Shown here in pieces: positions 8,796-16,660 of a stretch of DNA of 36,338 bases. Source of the DNA: an uncultured Balneolaceae bacterium (GTDB lineage Bacteria; Bacteroidota; Rhodothermia; Balneolales; Balneolaceae); assembly GCA_913057825.1 (NCBI GenBank), contig CAJXOW010000035.1, positions 1-36,338 of the forward strand, in the 5' to 3' direction. Made by a program: the position numbers and the translations under genes. The notes under the pieces are model-generated. The model saw only the letters and a list, made by a program, of their open reading frames with translations. It was not told where the DNA came from and searched no databases. How positions within the stretch are numbered: position 1 is the first letter of the stretch; the number at the start of each line of letters is the position of its first letter.

Positions 8796-9983
8796 TTAAA
8801 TCACATCCAGTTCTTTGCCCACTTCGGTAAAGGCATTCACAGCCTTGTCGATATGCTCTTTTTCATGAACAGCCGAAAGTTGCACCCGAATGCGGGCTTC
8901 CCCTTTCGGGACCACCGGGTAGTAGAAACCGATCACATATATACCGCGATCATACAATTCGGCTGCCATTTTCTGCGATTTTTTCGCATCATACAGCATA
9001 ATGGGTACAATCGGCGTACTGCCTTCTTTTATATCAAAGCCTGCATTTTTCATTTCATCACGGAAGTAGCGGGTATTATCCATCAACTTGTCCTTAAGCT
9101 CGGTCGTCTCCTGGAGCAGATCCAAAACCGCAATGGAGGCCCCGGTGATAGAGGGAGCCAGCGTGTTCGAGAACAGGTAGGGACGAGAGTTCTGACGCAG
9201 CATATCAATAATCTCCTGGTGGGAAACAATAAATCCACCGGATGCTCCGCCAAGGGCTTTACCCAACGTGCTGGTAATAATATCCACCCGATCGAGCACG
9301 CCTTTAGCTTCCGGAACCCCTCTGCCCTTTTCTCCGAGGAAACCGGTAGCGTGACACTCATCGGTCATCACAAGTGCGTCATATTCATCCGCCAGGTCGC
9401 AAATTTCATCCATCTTAGCCATGTCACCGTCCATTGAAAATACGCCATCGGTGCAAATAACGCGTCGACGCGCATCCTGGGCATCTTGCAGCTGCTTTTC
9501 CAAATCATCCATATCGCTGTGATCATATACATAACGCTGCGCTTTAGTCAGCCGAACTCCATCAATAATAGAGGCGTGATTCAGTTTATCGGATATAATT
9601 GCATCTTCCGGACCGAAGAAGGGTTCAAATATGCCTCCGTTCGCATCAAAGCAGGCTGCATAAAGAATCCCATCGTCCATCTCATGAAAATCCGCCAACT
9701 TCTGCTCGAGTTCCTTGTGAATATCCTGCGTGCCGCAAATAAAACGCACTGAAGAGAGCCCGTATCCATGGGAATCGATCGTTTCTTTGGCTGCTTCAAT
9801 CACTTTCGGATGCGAGGATAATCCGAGGTAGTTGTTGGCGCAAAAATTGATCACTTCTTTCCCATCGGTCGTTTCAATAACGGCCCCCTGCGGAGTCGTT
9901 ATCACCCGTTCCTCTTTATAAAGACCTTCATCCTTTATTTCCTGCAGCTCCTCTTGTAGTTCTTCTTTTATTGTATAAGCCAT
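8796..9983 (-). CDS. kbl: Glycine C-acetyltransferase (2-amino-3-ketobutyrate CoA ligase)
   Basis: This 395-residue PLP enzyme of the alpha-oxoamine synthase family cleaves 2-amino-3-ketobutyrate with CoA to glycine and acetyl-CoA. The family signature is clear: [10 protein letters not shown] (50-59), TDECHATG (207-214) with the PLP-pyridine Asp208 and His211, and the Schiff-base lysine K242 in STLGKALGG. The length equals that of typical Kbl. Other members of the fold (BioF, HemA, SPT) are possible in principle, but the threonine dehydrogenase gene directly downstream makes Kbl by far the best reading. It is first in the kbl-tdh pair. Confidence 0.95.
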   Translation of the reverse strand: MAYTIKEELQEELQEIKDEGLYKEERVITTPQGAVIETTDGKEVINFCANNYLGLSSHPKVIEAAKETIDSHGYGLSSVRFICGTQDIHKELEQKLADFHEMDDGILYAACFDANGGIFEPFFGPEDAIISDKLNHASIIDGVRLTKAQRYVYDHSDMDDLEKQLQDAQDARRRVICTDGVFSMDGDMAKMDEICDLADEYDALVMTDECHATGFLGEKGRGVPEAKGVLDRVDIITSTLGKALGGASGGFIVSHQEIIDMLRQNSRPYLFSNTLAPSITGASIAVLDLLQETTELKDKLMDNTRYFRDEMKNAGFDIKEGSTPIVPIMLYDAKKSQKMAAELYDRGIYVIGFYYPVVPKGEARIRVQLSAVHEKEHIDKAVNAFTEVGKELDVI

Positions 9984-10071
9984 GGTTTAATAATTTTTTG
10001 AGTATTAATCTTCAATTCTTCGTTTATATAATGAATTTTCTTACGTATGGAGTTCCTTCCAGTCCGGATTT

Positions 10072-10186
10072 CGCTAACGCGGGTAACGCTCCGCTCTGTG
10101 CACTTCGTGGGAATCGCTATCGCTCGGTGCGCTAACGCGGGTAACGCTCCGCTCTGTGCACTTCGTGGGTGACGCTTCGCTCTGAG
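10072..10186. repeat. Tandem array of four 29-bp units (A-B-A-B order)
   Basis: On the minus strand the array reads as four units of 28, 29, 29 and 29 bp sharing GAGCGnAGCG and CCC cores. Units 2 and 4 are identical; units 1 and 3 share the ending CCCACGAAGTG. The 40-bp sequence at 10072-10111 therefore recurs exactly at 10130-10169 with a 58-bp period. The array fills most of the gap between kbl (start 9983) and the hydrolase stop (10218), so it may lie within or beside the kbl promoter region. Confidence 0.85.
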
Positions 10187-10217
10187 CCCGCCAAGTGAAA
10201 TGCGGGCTGTTAAAATC

Positions 10218-12386
10218 TCATGCATCCACTTTTCCCTTCAATTCCAACAGCATACGGGCCACAATACCGGTCCATATATAAGTTTGATGGTGTCCCGCCC
10301 ATTTTTCGTCAGGGCTGTAAAATTCCCAGAAGGTGTGGGAATCCTTCAGGTGATGTATCACATTCTCGAATACCCGATCCGACAATTCTTGAGCCTCTTT
10401 CTCATAGCCGTGTTTAAGCAAACCATTCACGACCAGGTACTGCCATTCCACCCATACGGGACCATTCCAGTAGCCTGTGGGCTTATAGAAGGGGTCGTCG
10501 GCTGACAGGGAGGGAATGCCATAGGGACGCCAAAATTTGTCCGGGTCGGTCATCGTCTGCACCAGTTTTTCAGCCTGGCTATCGGTTACTGTTCCTGCCC
10601 ACAGGGGGATAAATCCGACGATCGACTGACGAAGCAGGTCGTCCTGCTCTTTAAAGGTAAAATCGTTGTCTTTCTTATCTACATAATAGAAAAAGTCGCT
10701 TTCCCGGTGCCAAAATACTTCCTTAATGCGGTCGGAACGTTGATTCGCCTCTTTCTTCCAGCGCTCGGCTTCTTGCTCCAGGCCTAGTTCGCCGGCCATA
10801 TGCGCCAGGGCTTCTGCTTCTTTCACCATCATGGCATTGAGTTCGGGTGCTTCAAAATTGGACGGCCATCCCACATATTTCCAGACTGCTACCTGGGCGT
10901 CGCGGACCGACTCCAGGATGGCATGTCCGCCCCACTCTGCCAATCCGTCGTCATCTTTGTCGCGGTTCTCCAGCCACCATTCATAAAATTTGGTGCCGGA
11001 CTGGTAAGCTTCCCGCAAAAAGCTGGTATCTTTGGATACTTTGTATATCTCCCAGTTTTCATAGTTGAACCAGGGAGCCGAACTGGTAAACTCGCCATTC
11101 ACATAGTTCATCGCATCCAGGTAGGGTCCGGCCCGGTATTCGATATATCCATTCTGCCATTGACGCTCCATATACAGACGCTGGGAGTCTTCGGCACTTT
11201 CCGGATCCATAAACACGTATGCAAGCATCGAAAGACTCTCATGGAATACCTGTCCGGCATGTCCCCATCCCCAGGTGGGTTCCCGGGAATACACGTAATG
11301 ATTATAGGAGGTTTTGGCCTCGGCCGGCAACATACACTGTCGAATCAGGTTGAAAGCATTCCAGTACATCAATTTTTTATCCCGGTCCTCAAAATCCAGC
11401 CGGGGAATACTTTTGTATAAATTCTCATTAAAGGCGACGGCTTTCTCCATATCGTAATCAAGCAGCTCACGCGCGTCGTCTTTCAAAGTTTTAACCGGAT
11501 CATTGATGTCCCGCACCCCCCGTATAACTCTGAAAGATGTAGACTCCCCGGCCTCCAGTTGAAATTGCCGGTCAAAAGCCAATAATCCTGCTTTATCCCC
11601 TTTCTTTTTTCCGAAGGCAGCAGCCGATTTCAACTGCCGGCGGAAACTGTCAAGGTCTGAAAACTTCCCGGCTCGGTCGACCTGCTGCTCCATCATAAAT
11701 ACATTCATCCGTTCGGTTTGATGAGGAACGTCATGCTTTCGTTCGGTCCAGCCGTCCGGTTCCTGCCGGTGAACAAAGGTAAACAGGTTATTAGAATTAC
11801 GTTCAACATTTTCGGCGCTCTTCGGGAGATCCAGATAGGGAGTGACGTTTAGAGATTTCAGCTCGTCCGATTGATTGGTAATTTTAACGGACTGTATCGC
11901 CAGGTGCGAACTGTATACCTGGAAAAAGACCTCGATTTGGATATTTTCATAGGGTTGATACTTATACTTAACCAAGTCGCTGTAGGAAGTGGTCACCATC
12001 GGCTGCTGATGCATATCAGACAGCTTATACCGGATTTTATTCTCCATCCTTACCGCCAATCCCCAGCTGCCGGCATGATCGGTATCAAAACGAATCGCCC
12101 GATCCTTTTCATAGTATTTAAATTGATACCCTTCATCGACGATATATTCCGAACGTCGAATCGGTGCCGCATAGGTGGCAAAAAGCGGATCGTCGGGGGC
12201 GACGTTTAAATTCGAGAGATAGTGCCTTGTAACGGATGAATTAGACTCATTCCCGTCGTCCTGCCGGGCAAGTGAACTACTTAGCGGGCTGGCAGCTAGC
12301 CCGACAAATATAATTAGAGCAAAAAAGTATATTGAAAATCCTCCAGCTGCAGGGAGGGATAAGTTATCTTGTTGAGGGCAATTCAT
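10218..12386 (-). CDS. Exported glycoside hydrolase, GH63/MGH1-like (alpha/alpha)6 barrel with N-terminal beta domain
   Basis: The protein has 722 residues. A hydrophobic segment at about 18-36 ending near SSLA suggests a signal peptide with a long N-region. Residues about 60-310 look like an all-beta domain (FQVYSSHLAIQSVKITNQS). Residues about 330-718 form the helical barrel, with family landmarks WGWGHAGQVFHES (372-384), DDDGLAEWGG (478-487), ESVRDAQVAVW (492-502), GYWNGPVWVEWQYL (638-651) and FWEFYSPD (686-693). The conserved acids E484, D496 and E688 are candidate catalytic residues by analogy with GH63-type enzymes; I cannot fix them. It is divergent from the two Tat-type paralogues at 16661-19849 but shares the C-terminal ENY/EFYSP pattern. 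It points away from the sulfatase gene, with a shared 566-bp upstream region. The substrate is unknown. Confidence 0.82.
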   Translation of the reverse strand: MNCPQQDNLSLPAAGGFSIYFFALIIFVGLAASPLSSSLARQDDGNESNSSVTRHYLSNLNVAPDDPLFATYAAPIRRSEYIVDEGYQFKYYEKDRAIRFDTDHAGSWGLAVRMENKIRYKLSDMHQQPMVTTSYSDLVKYKYQPYENIQIEVFFQVYSSHLAIQSVKITNQSDELKSLNVTPYLDLPKSAENVERNSNNLFTFVHRQEPDGWTERKHDVPHQTERMNVFMMEQQVDRAGKFSDLDSFRRQLKSAAAFGKKKGDKAGLLAFDRQFQLEAGESTSFRVIRGVRDINDPVKTLKDDARELLDYDMEKAVAFNENLYKSIPRLDFEDRDKKLMYWNAFNLIRQCMLPAEAKTSYNHYVYSREPTWGWGHAGQVFHESLSMLAYVFMDPESAEDSQRLYMERQWQNGYIEYRAGPYLDAMNYVNGEFTSSAPWFNYENWEIYKVSKDTSFLREAYQSGTKFYEWWLENRDKDDDGLAEWGGHAILESVRDAQVAVWKYVGWPSNFEAPELNAMMVKEAEALAHMAGELGLEQEAERWKKEANQRSDRIKEVFWHRESDFFYYVDKKDNDFTFKEQDDLLRQSIVGFIPLWAGTVTDSQAEKLVQTMTDPDKFWRPYGIPSLSADDPFYKPTGYWNGPVWVEWQYLVVNGLLKHGYEKEAQELSDRVFENVIHHLKDSHTFWEFYSPDEKWAGHHQTYIWTGIVARMLLELKGKVDA

Positions 12387-12952
12387 AAAAACGTATTTGT
12401 GGATATATGTTTATAAATTTTGAAAATAGTATGTCTGGTCTGAAATACGGTAACCATTAATAGAGAACTTTTAAAAACCGATCGGGAATTGTCTGGGACT
12501 TCCGACTTCAACTACCCTGCGTGATAATCCGATAGGTTTCATCGAGATCCTGTGATCAAGAAATTACTCAGTTTTAAATTTTTGAACAAAAATGTCTGTT
12601 TTCAAAGATCTCAATATCTTCAGTATGCAGCACACTATATTAAGTTAATCCGTGAATTAAACATCTCGCTTATAAAAATCAAATAGAACTGAAATTTTGT
12701 TGCAAATTAATCTTTAGATCATATACTTTTCACAAAAGCGCGGCGAGCGGGCGGGCGGCCCTTCCTTGCTCGTATACTTTTCTCTTTCTGTGTCGGTTGT
12801 TCTTGTTATTTAACACATTAATACAGTATAGTTAATCATTGCTTTTGTACCGAAAATTATTATGCTTCGGAAGGGCCGCCCGCCCGCTCGCCGCGCTTTT
12901 GTGAAGTAGAAGCTCATTGAATTTTATAATATAGATAATTGGTCACACTACT
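12387..12952. other. Divergent intergenic region between hydrolase and sulfatase
   Basis: The region must contain the leftward promoter of the 722-residue hydrolase and the rightward promoter of the sulfatase. Its right third is the fold-back element 12730-12904, leaving 48 bp before the sulfatase ATG. TATAATATAG at about 12925-12935 is AT-rich but I cannot call a promoter with confidence. Nothing else was recognised. Confidence 0.6.
12730..12904. repeat. Fold-back element, copy A of a three-copy family
   Basis: Perfect 36-bp terminal inverted repeats (12730-12765 and 12869-12904) enclose about 103 bp. The arms contain the core GGGCGGGCGG followed by TTCC. Inside, TTGCTCGTATACTTTTCTC on the left and TACCGAAAATTATTATGC then TTCGG on the right are almost identical to copy C at 22461-22606. 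The right part forms its own small hairpin (CCGAA/TTCGG). It carries no coding sequence. It behaves like a MITE or REPIN-type element; no target-site duplication was identified. Confidence 0.85.
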
Positions 12953-14656
12953 ATGGATCGCAAAGATTTTATCCGCAAAGCCGGACTTGGTACCGCTGGA
13001 ATACTGGGATCATCGGTATTAACCAATCCTTCTTCTCTCCTTAATTCCCTTTCATCCACCGACGGAGAAACCCCCAACATTCTGCTGATTATGGCGGACG
13101 ATATGGGTTTCTCCGATCTCGGCTCATTTGGTTCCCTAGTAGACACTCCCAACCTGGATCGGTTGGCCAACCGGGGGCTTACCTTCACCCAGTTTTACAA
13201 CAACGCCCGTTGCTGCCCTTCGAGAGCCTCCATGCTCACCGGCCTGTACCCGCACCAGACCGGCATGGGACGTATGACCGGTGACTTTGGGGTTGACGGA
13301 TATACCGGGGAATTAAATGATCGATGCGTGACCATCCCGGAAGTTCTGCAACAAAAGGGATATAAATCGGCCGCGGCCGGAAAGTGGCACCTCTCCCATT
13401 TTCGAAATATAAATACGCTTGATGAAAAACATGCCTGGCCTTTGCAGCGGGGGTTCGATGACTTTTACGGTATCATTAACGGGGCCGGATCCTACTACGA
13501 TCCCGCCTTTTTGCACGAGGGAAATGACCCGGTTTCCATTAGCAGGGATCCTTACTATTTCACGGATGTAATTACCGAAAAAGGCATGCAGTATGTCGAT
13601 AATTATCTAAAGGAAGAACATCCCTTCTTTTTATATATGGCCTATACGGCTCCGCATTGGCCTTTGCATGCTCTTGAGGAGGATATTGAAAAGTATAAAG
13701 GCGTTTTCAATAAGGGATGGGATCGGCTGCGGGAGATGCGTTATCAAAAAATGATTGAGAAGGGAATCATTGATAAAAATTGGCCGCTTACCCCTCGAGA
13801 CCCCCGCATCGACAACTGGCAAGAGACAGATAACAAAAAATGGGAGGCACGCCGGATGGCGGTATATGCCGCGCAGATTGACCGCATGGACCAAAATATT
13901 GGAAAAATACTCGACTACCTTGAAAAACAGGGCGAACGCGACAATACGATGGTCCTCTTTCTGGCTGACAACGGAGGCAGCGCAGAGGGGCTTTCCGAGG
14001 CATGGAGTCGTTTGCCCGCCATTCCCACCCAAACGAGGGACGGACGCAAAGTTCATGTCGGAAATAAACCGGATTACATGCCCGGACCCGAAACAACCTA
14101 TCAGAGCTACGGGGTCCCCTGGGCCAATGTGAGCAATGCCCCTTTCCGACTATACAAACACTGGATTCACGAAGGCGGGATCTCAACTCCACTGATTGTC
14201 TCCTGGCCCGGCAAGGTTTCCAACGAAGGCGGCATGAACCATGAGGTGGGACACATTAACGATATCATGGCCACCCTGCTGGATATCACCGGTGCCGAGT
14301 ATCCCAATACCTACCGAGGCAACGATATTCATTCCCTCGAAGGTAAAAGCCTCTTGCCTATTCTGAAGGGTAAGTCGCGCAAAGGATATGACCACATCGG
14401 CTGGGAGCATCACGGCAACCGGGCCCTCCGAAAGGAGGAACTGAAACTGGTCTATCGAGACAAAACCAATTGGAGCATTGAACCCGGTACGCCCGGGAAG
14501 TGGGAGCTCTACCATATGGAAAAAGACCGTACGGAGATGAACAATCTGGCAACCAAATATCCCGAAAAAACCAAAGAGTTAAAGTCCCTCTACCAAAGTT
14601 GGGCCGATCGCGTCGGTGTCATTCCCGAAGAGAAATTACGTGAAATGCGACATTGA
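12953..14656 (+). CDS. Cys-type sulfatase (S1 family, arylsulfatase A-like), Tat-like signal
   Basis: This 567-residue enzyme hydrolyses sulfate esters, here probably on a polysaccharide. The formylglycine signature is CCPSRASMLTG (87-97): C87 is the residue oxidised to formylglycine, with P89, S90 and R91 completing CxPSR. Metal ligands are D49/D50 (MADD) and D339/N340 (ADNGG); GKWH (143-146) and K402 complete the active-site set. Length and pattern resemble subfamily S1_4. The N-terminus DRKDFIRKAGLGTAG resembles a Tat signal, with Lys in place of the second Arg, so export of the folded, already modified enzyme is plausible. Next on the same strand is a radical-SAM sulfatase maturase, and further on a formylglycine-generating enzyme. 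Fold-back elements lie on both sides of the gene. Confidence 0.94.
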   Translation: MDRKDFIRKAGLGTAGILGSSVLTNPSSLLNSLSSTDGETPNILLIMADDMGFSDLGSFGSLVDTPNLDRLANRGLTFTQFYNNARCCPSRASMLTGLYPHQTGMGRMTGDFGVDGYTGELNDRCVTIPEVLQQKGYKSAAAGKWHLSHFRNINTLDEKHAWPLQRGFDDFYGIINGAGSYYDPAFLHEGNDPVSISRDPYYFTDVITEKGMQYVDNYLKEEHPFFLYMAYTAPHWPLHALEEDIEKYKGVFNKGWDRLREMRYQKMIEKGIIDKNWPLTPRDPRIDNWQETDNKKWEARRMAVYAAQIDRMDQNIGKILDYLEKQGERDNTMVLFLADNGGSAEGLSEAWSRLPAIPTQTRDGRKVHVGNKPDYMPGPETTYQSYGVPWANVSNAPFRLYKHWIHEGGISTPLIVSWPGKVSNEGGMNHEVGHINDIMATLLDITGAEYPNTYRGNDIHSLEGKSLLPILKGKSRKGYDHIGWEHHGNRALRKEELKLVYRDKTNWSIEPGTPGKWELYHMEKDRTEMNNLATKYPEKTKELKSLYQSWADRVGVIPEEKLREMRH

Positions 14657-14671
14657 GCCCTCGCTGCGCTT

Positions 14672-14861
14672 GGCAAACTGAAAATTTTGAATTATGAATT
14701 TTGAATTGCCTGAGGGCACCGAACGGTTATGCGGGTAATAGCTTGCATCGGCCTTGTGGCTGCTTGCTGGCACAATCTTTAAGACCGGAGCCGATAACAG
14801 TGGTTTGCACGCAACTCACGTCATCAATTCAAAATTCATAATTCAAAATTTTCAGTTTGCC
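14672..14861. repeat. Element with perfect 37-bp inverted repeats
   Basis: The arm at 14672-14708 (GGCAAACTGAAAATTTTGAA onward) is the exact reverse complement of 14825-14861. The 116-bp interior has no open frame of note. The element starts 16 bp after the sulfatase stop and ends 51 bp before the maturase ATG. Part of one arm (CAATTCAAAATTCA) recurs at 16432-16445, suggesting a wider repeat family. It is unrelated in sequence to the GGGCGGC family in this window. It could be a MITE; as RNA it would form a very stable stem between two co-directional genes. Confidence 0.85.
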
Positions 14862-14912
14862 CCCATATTTAAGATATTATTGTATTATTATCTATAACCA
14901 ATCTTCCAGCCT

Positions 14913-16187
14913 ATGACTGTCGAGCATCAAATGGTTGAGCGGCCGTTTCACTTGATCACCAAGCCGATTGGTGCGATTTGCAACTTGAATTGCACGTACT
15001 GTTTCTACCTAAGCAAGGAACACCTTTATCCGAACACCGAAGATTTCCGGATGAGTGATGAGGTTCTGGAAGCGTATGTCAAGGGCTACATGCAGCAGCC
15101 GGCTGATGAAATCACGTTTACCTGGCAGGGAGGTGAACCCACTCTCATGGGGATTGACTATTACAGGAAAGCCCTGGAGTACCAGCAGAAGCATAAACCT
15201 GAGGGAAAAACGATTCACAACAGCATTCAAACCAACGGAGTCAAGATTGACCGGGAATGGGCTGAATTTTTGAGTAAGCATGAGTTTTTGGTGGGTGTAA
15301 GTCTCGACGGACCTGATCACCTTCACAATACTTATCGCAGAACGAAAGGAGATCGAGATACTCACCAGCGTGTGATGCAAGGTATCAAACATTTAAAAAA
15401 GGCCGGCGTCGATTACAATATTTTATGTTGCGTAAATCGTGTCAACGCCCGACATCCCCTGGAGGTATATGAATTTCTTCACGAACAATCCGGTACTCCT
15501 TACTGGCAATTTATTCCGATTGTCGAAAATAATCCCCACGAATCGGAGGGAGTTTCCCCTTATAGCGTAACCGCAGAACAGTATGGCAATTTCCTGACGC
15601 AAATGTTCGATCGGTGGGTCCGCCGCGACCTGGGTCGTGTGTCGATACAGATGTTTGATGTCACTCTGCGCAGATATCTGGGTATGCGTGCCGGCCTCTG
15701 TCTGTTTGAAGAGACCTGCGGCGACGCCTTGGCCATCGAGCATAACGGGGACGTGTACAGCTGTGATCACTATGTGGATCCCGATCATCACCTGGGTAAT
15801 GTAATGGAACAGCCCCTGCAAGAGATGGTAAACGCTCCCTTTCAACGCGAATTCGGTCGCTATAAACGAGATGGACTTCCCGACTACTGTAAACAGTGTG
15901 AAGTATATGAACTATGCCGGGGAGGATGTCCCAAAAATCGATTCATCAAGACCCCGGGTGGCGAGGAGGGCTTCAATTACCTGTGCGAAGGATTTAAACA
16001 TTACTTTACCTATACGGCTCCCTACTTCCGGTTTATTGCCGATCAATATCGTCGCCATACCCCCCTGCCCGCCATGATGGAATATATTCGCAGCAACCCG
16101 GATCAGTTTATCGATGAATGGCCGGCGCGAAATGATCCCTGTTATTGTGGCAGCGGGATGAAGTTTAAAAAGTGTTGTCTTAGCTAG
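14913..16187 (+). CDS. Anaerobic sulfatase-maturating enzyme (radical SAM/SPASM) with C-terminal SEC-C motif
   Basis: This 424-residue enzyme oxidises the sulfatase active-site Cys (or Ser) to formylglycine without oxygen, using S-adenosylmethionine. The radical-SAM cluster is C23, C27 and C30 (CNLNCTYCFY). The SPASM region supplies C263, C269, C284, C326, C329, C335, C339 and C358 for two auxiliary clusters. D285, directly after C284, matches the catalytic Asp277 of the C. perfringens enzyme. The last residues (ARNDPCYCGSGMKFKKCC) are a SEC-C zinc motif, not essential for the reaction in most family members. The substrate is presumably the sulfatase encoded just upstream. A perfect 9-bp terminator hairpin 150 bp past the stop ends the transcript. 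Confidence 0.95.
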   Translation: MTVEHQMVERPFHLITKPIGAICNLNCTYCFYLSKEHLYPNTEDFRMSDEVLEAYVKGYMQQPADEITFTWQGGEPTLMGIDYYRKALEYQQKHKPEGKTIHNSIQTNGVKIDREWAEFLSKHEFLVGVSLDGPDHLHNTYRRTKGDRDTHQRVMQGIKHLKKAGVDYNILCCVNRVNARHPLEVYEFLHEQSGTPYWQFIPIVENNPHESEGVSPYSVTAEQYGNFLTQMFDRWVRRDLGRVSIQMFDVTLRRYLGMRAGLCLFEETCGDALAIEHNGDVYSCDHYVDPDHHLGNVMEQPLQEMVNAPFQREFGRYKRDGLPDYCKQCEVYELCRGGCPKNRFIKTPGGEEGFNYLCEGFKHYFTYTAPYFRFIADQYRRHTPLPAMMEYIRSNPDQFIDEWPARNDPCYCGSGMKFKKCCLS

Positions 16188-16660
16188 GAATTCGTCGGTC
16201 TTTCCGGTTCTCGCAACGAGCGCCCCCCAAATCCGGCTTTTTGCAGTAGAATTGTGAAAGTCCAGCAGGCTTCTCGCCCGGATCTCTCTCGACTCTTGTC
16301 CTCCCCCTTGTCCATCCCAAATTTTTTCTGGATGGACCTTCCCCCTCCGAAGGGGGAAGTGTTTTTTCGCCTGGAAAATCTCTGACCTGGTTTTTTGTTT
16401 TGGGTGGCTGGAATGGTTGTTTGTGATTTTTCAATTCAAAATTCAGTATTTATTTAACATATTACGGATTCCTTGCCACTCCGGATATCTTTTCGGTAAG
16501 ATGTCAACCGGATTGGAAAGCAGCGAGTTGCAAGTTCTGGTCGGTTATGCATGGGACAAAATCGCTTTTGCCGACTAGATTATTGGTGAATATCCCATAC
16601 AGCTTCTGAAGATTTTACTATATTTATATCGGATAACAATCTCAACAGCATTCATAAATC
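16188..16660. other. Intergenic region after the maturase
   Basis: It contains the plus-strand terminator at 16338-16366, a weaker overlapping-side hairpin (TCCATCC 16311-16317 with GGATGGA 16330-16336), and a 14-bp fragment of the inverted-repeat arm at 16432-16445. The 215 bp before the next ATG should hold the promoter of the hydrolase-hydrolase-FGE operon; no site could be assigned. Short frames here look non-coding. Confidence 0.6.
16338..16366 (+). terminator. Rho-independent terminator
   Basis: A 9-bp stem CTTCCCCCT/AGGGGGAAG (16338-16346 with 16351-16359) closes a 4-nt loop and is followed by TGTTTTTT. It is placed to end the sulfatase/maturase transcript. Confidence 0.88.

Noticed and set aside
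10072..10186. CRISPR array
   Set aside because: The four units are adjacent with no unique spacers, and no cas genes are present; it is a plain tandem repeat.
10185..10208. Terminator of the 722-residue hydrolase gene (AGCCCGC/GCGGGCT hairpin)
   Set aside because: The 7-bp stem is just after the stop codon, but no T-run follows on the minus strand, and it merges with the tandem repeat; not supported as a terminator.
12730..12904. Simple bidirectional terminator
   Set aside because: The arms are about 100 bp apart, no gene ends beside it, and inner sequence is shared with copy C; a repeat element explains it better.
16180..16434. Minus-strand open frame of 84 codons
   Set aside because: It covers the terminator and intergenic repeats, overlaps the end of the maturase, and its product is low-complexity and charged with no start signal.
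16501..16578. Short frame of 25 codons (MSTGLESSELQ...) upstream of the first Tat hydrolase
   Set aside because: Too short, with no recognisable motif or ribosome site; may be a decayed gene remnant but that cannot be supported.
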